From Escallonia rubra (taxonomy: Eukaryota; Streptophyta; Magnoliopsida; Escalloniales; Escalloniaceae): a stretch of DNA of 64,000 nt. The notes beneath the pieces are model-generated. The model was not told where the DNA came from, searched no databases, and worked only from the letters and a program-made list of their open reading frames with translations. A program made the translations under genes and the position numbers. This document shows, piece after piece, positions 1-9,349 of this stretch. Numbering within the stretch: the first letter of the stretch is position 1; each line of letters opens with the position of its first letter. Where the stretch lies: NCBI GenBank assembly GCA_033065855.1, contig JAVXUO010003211.1, forward strand, positions 22,501-86,500, in the 5' to 3' direction.

Positions 1-1486
1 GTATACGTGCGACTTTGTGATCTCTAAACATTTTCCTCTCTCTTCTCTCGTAAGATATTGGTTTTACCCTATCGTCAGATATCCCCATCTGATTGAATGC
101 GTCTTCGAAAATGATGTCGGCCGAGCTTCCTATATCGACCAAGATGCGTTTGACGTGGAAAGCATCTATACGCAAAGTGATGACAAGGGCATCATCATGC
201 GGAAGGCTCACTCCGTCAAGATCTGCATCGTCGAACTCTAGAGAGATGGATGTTTTTGTTTGCTTAGCCGGTCCTTGGGTAAGATTGACTTGTCTAGCAT
301 AGGATTTTCGTGAAGAGCTAGACAGTCTGTCGGCGCTAGGTCCTCCAGAGATGGTGTTTATAACAAGTGGATCTTTTGGAGGTGCTTTGTCTGCTCTTCG
401 TGGATTATTTCTTCCTTCAGTCTGCTGTCGATGATTGGTTTTGACGAACTGTTTAAGGTGTCCCTTGGCTATGAGATTCTCTATTTCTCTTTGGAGCACT
501 TTGCATTCTTATGTCGTGTGACCATGGTCCTTGTGAAAATGACAGTATACTTGAGTATCTCTCATTTCTATTGGTCCTCTCATAGTGTTGGGCCATTTGA
601 GGATGTTTTGGCCCTTGATTTGGTGAAGGATATGTTCACGAATAGTGTTGAGAGGAGTAAATGATTTAGAGAGGAGTGCTCGTGGACGCTTGGGTTCGTC
701 CTGATTCTTCCCTTCTGGACGATCTCGCCTCTTCTGCCCTGAATGAATCTCATTTTGATGCGACGTCGTTGAATCTTCTTCTGTCTGAAGATACTTCTCT
801 ACTCTGTCAAGGAGATCAGACATATTTTCTGGTGGGCGCTTGCTCATCGAGAATCGCAAGGGCGTTCCTGGTCTGACTCCCCAGGCCATCACCGCAAAAG
901 TCACTCCCGAATCTAGATGATCGATAAGGAGTTTCTCAGAATTGAAGCGAGCGTAGTATGACTTTAGACTCTCTTTCGGCCCCTGAATTATGCGAAAAAA
1001 GGCCGAAGAATTCTTCCTCTGCACACGACTTGTGAGGAAGTTACTTCGAAAAGATTCAGCCAACTGGGCCCAGCAGGAGATGGAACGAGGTGCAAGGTGT
1101 TGGAACCATACGTGTGCGGCTCCTTTCAATGTTACAGGAAAAGCCTGGCACATGATCTGGTCATGGACCAGATGTAGGTTCATTCCTGAGGTAAAGTGAG
1201 CCAAATGTTCCATCGGGTCTCCTATGCCATCATATGACTCACACAGAGGCATCTTGAAGTTCGGAAGAGTTGGGAAGAGATCGATTTCCTCTGTAAATGG
1301 TCGTCCAACTATAATTGGAGCATTGGAGTAGCGCTCCGCTCGATTACCGTCAGTATTGGCGTAAATGTTTCTGGTAGAGTGAGCCTCATAATAGTTCTCT
1401 TCATGCCTCCTAGATCTCGGATTTCGCCTTTCGTCATCGGATTCCTCATTCGTCGTTTGTGTCACGTGTTGGTTGACCACCACCAC
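1..1486 (-). pseudogene. Ty3/Gypsy gag-protease fragment, truncated at the window edge
   Basis: The reverse strand from 1,486 encodes a retrotransposon capsid (Gag) protein. Family hallmarks are seen in order: FKMPLCESYDGIGDP, CQAFPVTLKGAAHVWFQHL, KESLKSYYARFN and YLQTEED, ending in a CHFHKDHGHTT zinc-knuckle-like motif. A single in-frame TAA at 509-511 follows; the same frame then stays open through [10 protein letters not shown], an INTISGG linker and the retropepsin-type motif VDIGSSAD near 121-145. The asparagine or threonine usual before GSS is isoleucine here, so the protease is probably dead. Sequence after it looks degraded. No LTR or primer-binding site lies next to the gag start at 1,486, so the copy is truncated on that side as well. 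Assignment to the Tat/Ogre-like group is by motif similarity only. Confidence 0.85.
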
Positions 1487-2697
1487 CCAATGAGTGTGGG
1501 TTCGTGCTTGTGTAAATGTGTGAATTTGTGTGTGGTGTTTCAGATCTAGAATTTATTGTGCCCTTTAAGATCTTGGTTGACTGGCGTAGTTTAATGTACC
1601 CTTGTTATGGCTTTATTTCATCCTATGTTGTTCCTTTAGATTGGAGGACTCACATACTTCATGTTGTTGCAAAACTTGGGTAGGCTCTCAAGGTTTGGAT
1701 ATTAATAGCGGTTGCTATGATTTGATCTCTCTTTGGTGCTCGTCTCTTTTGTTCATGGGTTTGCGTTCAGGTTCGGTGGTGCTCACCCCCTTGTGGCTTA
1801 TGTTGTGTTGATTAGGGTGGTTGGACACGAGGCTCAGCAATGTTGTTGCTAGGGTGGTCCGTTTGATTGGATTTTCTCCTGCCAAGGTTCCCTCTCTCTT
1901 CTCCAACCCTACCCTCCCTAATTAGGTCCCCCTCGCCCTCTTTCTGATTAATCTCACTTAAATTCGTGTGCTTGCTGTGAATTAGGTCTTGTGTGTGCCT
2001 TGAGTGTCAGTCTGGCATGGTGATTTAGTAGAGGTGGTGTAGGTGGGAGCTGTAGTTTGCGTGGTCACTTGATGACGAGGGTGCAGCAGTTATGCCGTTT
2101 TGATCATCTCATAGGTTGGTGGTTGTTCCATTTGTTATAGTTGTCCGGCAGCAAGGTTGGGCCCAGTATCGTGGCCGAATTGGCTTCGTAGCTTATGGTT
2201 GACGACAATACGGTGGATCAACAAAGACTGTGGCTTCCGACACTATGGTTGGTGATTGTGATGCACGCCATTGAGCGTGGTCTATGTGTTACTTAATTGA
2301 TCTTATCGGGGCACATGGTTGTGGATTTAATAGGTGTAGACTTGGGCATTGTTTTGCTTTATCTTCGTTGACTAGTAATTTGTTTGGGCTTGGTGCGTGC
2401 TTCGTTTTATTATTTTCTTGTTGTGTTAGTGTACCTCCGAAACAAATGAATTGTCCTTAGTTATTAGTTAGTATCTTGATTCGAGCAAAGACTCGCTAAT
2501 CTCTTACACAAATAGCCATCACTAAGGGTTATTTGGTGTTAAAATCGTCTATTCATTTTTGCCACTCTTATATATATAAGGAGTTTGCTTTATAACGCTT
2601 CTTGTATGAGAAAACACCGTGAGAAGTAAGGTTCCATGTTACTTTCTTTTTTACTCTATCTTATACTACATGCATCTCAATATGGTGAATTCCTTTT
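1487..2697. other. No recognisable gene
   Basis: GT-rich sequence with only short chance frames. I recognise no domain, RNA gene or element boundary. It may be decayed untranslated or LTR sequence of the neighbouring gag element, but nothing visible proves this. Confidence 0.4.
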
Positions 2698-2818
2698 ACC
2701 ACGAGATGCATTCCCTTCACAAAGTCAAAGATGAACCAAAATTTAAAAGCAAAGTTATTGATGAGCACAATTTAGCTGCCGTTAGATAAAACACTAACAA
2801 TAGCACTATGTATTCCTG
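2698..2818 (+). repeat. Copy 1 of a 120-bp dispersed repeat (copy 2 at 4,987-5,107)
   Basis: About 120 bp beginning TTACCAC[G/A]AGATGCATT and ending CACTATGTATTCCT is nearly the same at 2,698-2,818 and 4,987-5,107. In the first copy a CACTA-type terminus starts 1-2 bases later; in the second, unrelated sequence follows. The pair brackets the CACTA end and the telomere-like array, so that block may have been inserted or duplicated. Confidence 0.75.
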
Positions 2819-2819
2819 T

Positions 2820-3090
2820 CACTACAAAAAAAAGGACTTTTAGCGACGGACAATTCCATCGCTAAAAGTCTGTTACCCTTCGGCAAAGAGTTTTAGCGAT
2901 AGACACCCCGTCACTAAAACTCCGTTGCCTACAACCTCGTCTCTAAAACTCTGTTACCAACAACCCCGTCTCTAAAAGTTTTGCGACGGAATTTTTAAAT
3001 TTGTCGCCTAAAGTCTACCTTCAACGACGAACGTACAAATACAATTTGCGACAGATTTTCCGTCGTTAATTATTTTTTTCGTATTTTAAT
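2820..3090 (+). mobile_element. CACTA transposon 5' terminus (fragment)
   Basis: Begins with CACTACAAAAAAAAGG, the typical CACTA terminal inverted repeat, followed by subterminal motifs of the type TTTTAGCGACGG and CGTCxCTAAAACTC repeated in both orientations. This is the usual subterminal organisation of plant CACTA elements. No matching TTTTTGTAGTG end is seen downstream, so only one terminus is recognisable. Confidence 0.75.
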
Positions 3091-3544
3091 TTATTTTCTT
3101 TTTTCGGTAATAATTTGGTTGGAGCGTCAAGAGTTGTTTTGCTTGATATTGGTTAGAACTCTTCAGTTGAAAGACAAGTCATATGTCGGGCATACATGAT
3201 TGGTTAGAAGAAAACTGTGTATATATATAATCTAATTACCTCAGGAACAATGGAGGGCGGGAAATGTCTGCAACTGGCTGAGAAATACCTTTTGTCTCAG
3301 AAAGTCTTCTCTTCTGTAGACATGGAGAGTTGCGAGCCAAAAGTGTTATCTGAAGTCTCGTGAGATAAGATATTAGACGAGATGGTTCAACATGACGTGC
3401 TAAGGGAAATTTTTGAGTCCATAACTTACCAACCAAAAGCACCGGGTTTACCTGAGAATCCTGATTTGTGGATCGATATTAAAGGATTTAGGAATGATGA
3501 TATAATTTTTCTGCTCAAGTTCACTATAACCAAATAATTTTGTA
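3091..3544. other. No recognisable gene
   Basis: AT-rich sequence with a 68-codon chance frame on the reverse strand. No recognisable domain. It may be interior or flank of the CACTA fragment. Confidence 0.4.
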
Positions 3545-4545
3545 CCAAACCTAAATAGATAATAGTTAATTAAGGTAAAAATGTCGAGTTAATGTGTTAA
3601 TTAGGGGCAATTAGGGTAATTTGAACTATTTAGGGTTGATTACAATTAATTGTGTTTAATCAGACTCAATTAATGTTATTCATTCAGGGATTAATTCGGG
3701 CTAATTCGGGCTACTTAGGGCTAATTGATCCTAATTAGAACATATTATAGTTAATTACCCTAATTGGGTTTAATTAGGGTTTGTCTACAATTTATCAGGA
3801 CAATCAGGGTTTAATTAGGTTAATCACCAGTGATTAGGGCTAATTAGAAATTAAATTAAGAGTAAATTAGGGGTTAATTAATGTTAATTAGGGTTAATCA
3901 GTTTTAATTATGGCTAATTAGGGTCGATTAGGGCTAATTGGAGCTAGATAGGGTTAATGCTAACGAGGGCTAATTCGACCTAAATAAGGTTAACTAGAGT
4001 TAATTGGGTTTAATTAGACTTATTTATTATTAATTAGGGCTTAAATAAGAGATAATTATGGTTAATTAGAGTTAATGTGTTAATTAGGATTGAGGCACTT
4101 TACAATTCGTTGAGTTCTTTCGCAGAGTTGATATCGTCACACCTGTGATTGAGTCCAGGGTTTAAGTATATAGTTAGGGTGGTTAGATAGTATTTAGGAT
4201 AATTAGGAATATATTAATAGGGCTTAATTATAGTTTAGTTAGGGTTAATTAGGGTTACCTAGGAATGTGTTAGAGGTTAATCAGGTTAATTAAGGGTTAA
4301 TCGGGCTAATTAGGGTTCATCGGGTTTAATTATGTTTACTTAGGTTTAATCAGGGTTATTTAGGTTTAATAATAGTTAAAATTAGGTTTAATTAGGGTGA
4401 ATTGGAGTTAATTACAGTTCATCGGGGTTAATTAGGGTTGATCGGGGTTAACTCAGTTTAATTAGGGTGAATCAGGGTTAATTAGGGTCAATTATAGTTA
4501 ATTAGGGTTACCTAGGGATGTGTTAGGGGTTAATCATAATTATTT
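3545..4545 (+). repeat. Degenerate telomere-like TTAGGG/TTAATTAGGG array
   Basis: About 1 kb is made of degenerate units such as TTAATTAGGG, TTAATTAGGGTTAATT and TTAATCAGGG, many dozens of times, almost all with the G-rich strand on top. It differs from the canonical plant telomere repeat TTTAGGG by AATTAGGG spacers. A short unrelated stretch near 4,090-4,160 splits the array. No coding potential. Confidence 0.8.
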
Positions 4546-4986
4546 TTTTATGGTTACCCCTTGGAGCTTGGCCAACATTGTGTGATAAGTACAGTCTGTT
4601 CCACGTCGTATATCATATTGCCAATGAAATTTTAAAACATGCTACCACGCGTAGGATATACCCGTGTTATGGCTTTCTAACAGTCAAATTCAAAGAGTAT
4701 GAAACACTAACTAATTAGTGCATGACAAATACATCTCTGAGAAGCAAGACGGGGTGGGGAAAGAAGAAAACATAATGCTAGCATGCATTGGAATGATTAA
4801 GAATACTTGTGTGTAGCATGATGAGTCACGCGCTGGTGTTATGCCTGTTTAAAAGTACAAAAGTCGTTCAAAGTGTATGTCTTACAAGAAAAAATGACTT
4901 TTCACATTGTGATTCATAATACTAGATAACAGAGAGCAATGGTTGTACTGCGGCCCTGACCAACCTTACAGTAGATGTAAGTCGTT
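4546..4986. other. Non-coding; contains a repeat shared with 11,475-11,620
   Basis: No gene is recognisable. About 4,800-4,963 matches 11,470-11,622: both read TGTAxxATGAxGAGTCA, then TTTAAAAGTACAAAA, then ATTGTGATTCATAATAC and end at CTGCGGCCC. This is the left shoulder of the tandem segmental duplication; about 2.1 kb of extra DNA, including a MITE and a hAT element, follows in the first copy. Confidence 0.6.
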
Positions 4987-5341
4987 TTACCACAAGATGC
5001 ATTTCCTTCACAAGTCAAAGATAAACCAAAATTTTAAAGCAAAGTTATTGATGAGCACAATTTAGCTGCCATTAGATAAAGCACTAATAATAGCACTATG
5101 TATTCCTATTCCGCAAAAGAAGTAAGGGTTAGTGTCAAATATGTGCCCTAAAGTACCACCCTAGTACGAGAGATATTTGGTGGTTGTCTAACGCTACTTC
5201 ATCAGCGTTAGTTATTGTTAGGTTACCACTTAGTGTTAAATTACCACTTTAATGTCAGCTTGCGGGCCCACAATCCAGATCAACCTTGAACCTTAACCAT
5301 GGTAAACTATTATTAAAAAATTTGGGAAAAGAAAAAGAATA

Positions 5342-5713
5342 TATTCTCTGCGTCCTACATAATTCGATCACTTTTTTTTTTTTGCTTGCATATTAAGGAT
5401 TTATGTCATATATTGTGTGTTTTCAATTCTACCCTTTAGAGAGAAGGGAAGAAGAGGGCAAGGAGAGAGAAAATGAGTTAAATGAGTGTTAAATGTGAAG
5501 AGACAAATAGAGTAAAAAAATGTAAAAAGATGGGCCAGGAGAGAAAATGAGTTGGTGAAGAGTTAAATGTGGAGAGATAAGTAGAATAAAAAAGTATAAA
5601 AAGGGTAAATATATAAAAATACCTACATAGTCTTTCTTAATTTGGAAGTGATCAATATTTATGGGATGATCCAAGAAGAATATATGATCAATTTATGTGG
5701 GACGGGTGGAGTA
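5342..5713. mobile_element. Stowaway-type MITE, copy 1
   Basis: Terminal sequences TATTCTCTGCGTCC and GGGACGGGTGGAGTA are degraded forms of the TACTCCCTCCGTCC ends of Stowaway (Tc1/mariner) MITEs, with TA at both borders. The interior (GAGAGAAAATGAGTTGGT, TATAAAAAGGGTAAATAT) matches the better-preserved copy at 31,821-32,197. It is 372 bp and non-coding. Confidence 0.75.
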
Positions 5714-5911
5714 TAAAGGAGTCTTCTTATCGACTCTCTCCACATTCTACCAGAAGAAAAAAAAAACAACTCCACAGAGTCTTTTTTACAGGATTTGTTG
5801 GCTTATGAAGAACTTGTCTTCTGAAGTACTTCAAGGATTATGACATGGCTGTTGAAGGGTGCCATTGTCATTTTACATAAGCCGGTGAAGAGTATAATTG
5901 ATTCATGTTAT

Positions 5912-6946
5912 TAGACCTGGCAAAATGTTAACCGTACCCGTTACCCGGACCGTACCCGGTCCAAAATGCCGGGTACGGGTAGCCATTTTCACTACCCGCA
6001 GAAATTGGACCCGGACCCGAACCGACCCGTAATTTTTGGGTAAATTCGGGTCGGATACGGTTTACCCGGCTACTGTAATTTATCGACTATATAAACACTG
6101 CTAGGGTTTCTTCCTCTAACTAATTCATTCTTCTCTTACCTTTTCGTGGGCCGCTTTTTCCCTTCTCTGAACTCTCTCGCGACTCTCTCTCTCACGACAA
6201 TCGACGGTGCTCTCTCTCTCTCTCACAACGGTCAACGGCGTAGGACGGTCGACGGCGCACTACGGTCGACGGCGCACTACGATCGACTTCGCACGACGGT
6301 TGACGTCACTCTTTCACGACGGCGCCCTCTCTCACCACCAGTCAGATCCACTTCTATCTGACGCCGTCGCTCTCTCTCACCACCAGCCAGATCCATCAAC
6401 GACCAAGCTATCACGCTCCACCGTCAGATTTGCCGCAGATCCGCCGCCACTGTCTTCGATCAGATCCTCTATGGATCCACCGCCACCGTCTCCGATCAGT
6501 GTTATCTGTGTTTGTTTGTTTTATTTATCTAAGTATTTTATTACCTTAGAGGTAGGAAATATTTTGGAGGTGATTTTCAAGTTTGTGTTAGATATTGTGC
6601 TTATTGTGTTTGGAGGTTTGGAGTGATTTGTGTGAGGATTTATTTGAGAAGTACTGAACCTCCAACTGCAGCAAAAATTTCAAGTATTTTCAAAGTGAAT
6701 TGTAAAAATAAATTAAATCGAAAGTTATTGCTGTTTTAGTAATCCGAAAGAAGAGAAAGAATATTGATTATCTGTTAATAAATAAATAAATTACCCGCGG
6801 GTAATACCCTACCCATAAGGGTAGGGTACGGTTTCAGAAAAATTCTATCCGAAAAACCCTGGGGTAAATTATATCCGACCCGTTTTTATCCGTACCCGAC
6901 CGGGTTTTACCCGTACCCCAGCGGGTAGACCCGTTTGCCAGGTCTA
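5912..6946. mobile_element. Non-autonomous hAT element with an exact 8-bp TSD
   Basis: The element begins TAGACCTGGCAAA and ends TTTGCCAGGTCTA, a perfect 13-bp inverted repeat, and is flanked on both sides by CATGTTAT (5,904-5,911 and 6,947-6,954). An 8-bp duplication is diagnostic of hAT transposition. Subterminal regions are rich in ACCCGT/ACGGGT motifs in both orientations. No transposase is present. The interior looks like captured promoter and 5' exon sequence: TATATAAA at 6,088-6,095, a telobox-like CTAGGGTTT at 6,101-6,109, then pyrimidine-rich and ACGGTCGACGGCGC-type repeated sequence. The 139-codon frame there is low complexity and not a credible protein. Confidence 0.92.
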
Positions 6947-6954
6947 CATGTTAT

Positions 6955-7837
6955 ATATAAACATTTTGTTTAGATTAGAAACTAAGGAATTTAATGTAAA
7001 CGTCATGTTTGAATCATGTTATGGGCACTTTGATCAAATTACGACTAAATAATACAATGTAAACTCCATGATACTTTGTTTTCCAATGTTTACGTTCTTA
7101 AGAAGCACTTGGTTGTAACTGCTTGGTTCAACTTATGTGTAGTACCTCCCTTTTGGTTAATTGGTCTAAACACAAATCCCAATGATCATTTATAGCAATT
7201 TATTTTTTATTATTATAAGGTTCAACACTAAGGTCAACTGATCCATGGATAAGTAGTCCACTACTTCTCCTTGATGCCTCCAAAGTTCTTTGAATTTTTT
7301 CAGCTTTATTGAAGACTACATCATTTTTTTTAGCTGCAGTTACAAAGTGGATCCTTACAATTCACTGACTATATCATCCCAGTTCATTAAGATGAATATC
7401 AAGAAAATCCCAAGTCTAAACAAACTTCTTTCAGACATTTTGTCAAACAAGTTATGTTCAATTGAAATTTGAAAACAACAACAATCCAAATCATGGATGG
7501 ATATACCACTTTATAAAATGGCAAAGAGAAAGCTAAGCAAAGTAAGGTGGTGATGACATGCCTTATGGTGTAGAGAGATGGAGAAAAGAAGAGAAGAGAA
7601 GATGTAAAGTATGAAAGGAAAGAAAGAAGAGAAGAAATGAGGCAACCGACAATCAGAGTGTGAAATCCGGCGAGGGGGAGTGCAAACTACTGGTAAGCCT
7701 CCACTCTTCTTCCCATAATTTTAACTTCAAAGATTTTTGTGTTTTACTGTGTGCCCACTGCGTGTTTATGGGTTGCAGAAGGGACAGACTGCTAGGCAAC
7801 CGTAGAAGGTGGTGGGTGTTCTTTGTGTGTGTCTGTG
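6955..7837. other. Non-coding left flank of duplicated segment, copy A
   Basis: No gene. From about 7,117 the sequence (GGTTCAACTTATGTGTAG, then TTGGTTAATTGGTC) is matched at 11,619 onward, marking where collinear duplication resumes after the MITE and hAT insertions. Before 7,117 it is unique AT-rich DNA. Confidence 0.6.
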
Positions 7838-7846
7838 TGTAATATG

Positions 7847-8181
7847 AGGGTACATACACTTTGCCCCCTGTACTTAAGGCCGGTTGAATTATGGTCCTCT
7901 TTTTTAAAAAAAATGCACTAAACCCAAATATATTCATTAAAATTAGGTAAATTCTTATAGGCGTGACATATTTATTTGAAATGTCAAAAGTACCCCTTTT
8001 TATCCACAAAATTTTCAAACTCCTGCCATTTTCTAAGCCTTCTTCACCAGTCACCCCCCCCCCCCTCCCCAATTTCACTAGCCCACCCATACCCGCATAC
8101 ACACCGTTCCAACCCCAAAACCCACCCACTACCCCCGAATCCCATACCCCCCCCCCCACACACACACACACTCTCTCTCTA

Positions 8182-8216
<35 letters not shown>

Positions 8217-9230
8217 GTGTCACACATAACACACATGAACTCACACACACACACACACACAGTCAGATGAGAGGATGATCAACTATAATGATTAACAAAC
8301 AAGTTTATGACTTATTTTTCATTGCACAAGACGAAGTCGATCCAAGGATAGGTTGAGAAAATGACATTAAAAGCCACAAACCTAGGCCCTCATAGTACGA
8401 CACATAATAAATCTTAAGCTTTCAGATGTGCATAATCTCTCGAGTAATGGCCACCTCTGCCGTATTCACCATCACCACAATCATGGCTACCTTTGTACCC
8501 TCCCCCACCATACCCAACACCACCAGCATCACGATGACGATAGCCACTACCACTACCCCCACTTCCACTGGTACAGAAATCACCTCTACCTCCACTGCCG
8601 CCACTATGAGACTGAGCCTAATTGACGATGATCTTACGTCCATCAAGATCCTGCCCGTTCATCGCCTCGATTGCGTCCTTCATCGACTTCTTGTCTTTAA
8701 AAGTCATGAATCTGAACCCCTTGATCTCCCAATCTCTGGATCGTTAATGTTCTATACAGCAAACAAATAAAAGATCATCGGATCTGATGAACACACATCT
8801 ATAAATATGTGTTCAGTGTTTGTGGGGTATGGGTTCGTGTGTGTTGGGGGGGGGTATGGGTGTGTGTTTGTGTTTATTTTTGCAGTGTGTGGGGGGTGAA
8901 TTCGTGCGAGTGTGAGCGTTTGTTTGGGGTGTGGGTTTGTGTGGTGTGTGTGGGGGTATGGGTGTGTGTGGGTATGGACATGTGTTTGTGTGTGTTTTTG
9001 TAGTGTGATTGTGTGTATGCATGTAGTGTCTCTATGTTAAATGAAAATGGTATTTTGGTCTTTAAAAATTATGCAACAGCTCCCGCCTAAGAAGTGTATT
9101 AACCTGGATAGAAACCATCCAATTTACCCAATTTTGATGAGTAGAAGTAGGTTTAGTGAAACTTTTTAAGAAAGAGGGACCGTGATTCAACCAGCCTAAA
9201 GTAAAAGGGGGCAAAGTGTATTTTACCCAG
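7847..9230. mobile_element. Pack-MULE-like element carrying an RNA-binding-protein exon, copy A
   Basis: The ends form long imperfect inverted repeats: the left reads AGGGTACATACACTTTGCC and the reverse complement of the right reads CTGGGTAAAATACACTTTGC. Similarity continues for over 100 bp (AGGCxGGTTGAAT, GGTCC, ATTxGGTAAATT). The flanks TGTAATATG (7,838-7,846) and TATAATATG (9,231-9,239) agree at 8 of 9 positions, the 9-bp target duplication expected of Mutator-like elements. There is no transposase. The cargo is a reverse-strand gene fragment at 8,426-8,765, with CT/CA and TG microsatellites beside it (8,140-8,270; 8,800-9,010). Confidence 0.8.
8426..8765 (-). pseudogene. Glycine-rich RNA-binding protein exon (captured fragment, copy A)
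   Basis: Read on the reverse strand, the fragment encodes the second half of an RRM: FRFMTFKDKKSMKDAIEAMN (RNP1 region), then GQDLDGRKIIVN, an in-frame stop, and a glycine/tyrosine-rich tail (GGVGYGGGGY, GRGGHYSRDY). This matches plant GRP-type RNA-binding proteins, which bind RNA through one RRM followed by a glycine-rich tail. The N-terminal half of the RRM is missing. The homology starts at an IINDPEIG-like stretch, and in copy B an acceptor-like GTGTAG precedes it; this suggests capture of a genomic second exon plus 3' UTR rather than a cDNA. The premature stop makes it a pseudogene. The + strand frames here are antisense shadows. Confidence 0.82.
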
Positions 9231-9349
9231 TATAATATGTGTGACCGTATGCGTAATAGTGTTTATAATGTGTGCGTCTGCATGAGTGTGTGCTGTGTGA
9301 TGTGGGTGTGTGCGTAGTTTATGTTAGGTATGTGTGTGTGTAATTTTTT

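Noticed and set aside
8426-8770. 114-codon + strand frame in the Pack-MULE cargo
   Set aside because: Antisense to the recognisable RRM/glycine-rich exon; its Thr-rich sequence comes from the complement of glycine codons.
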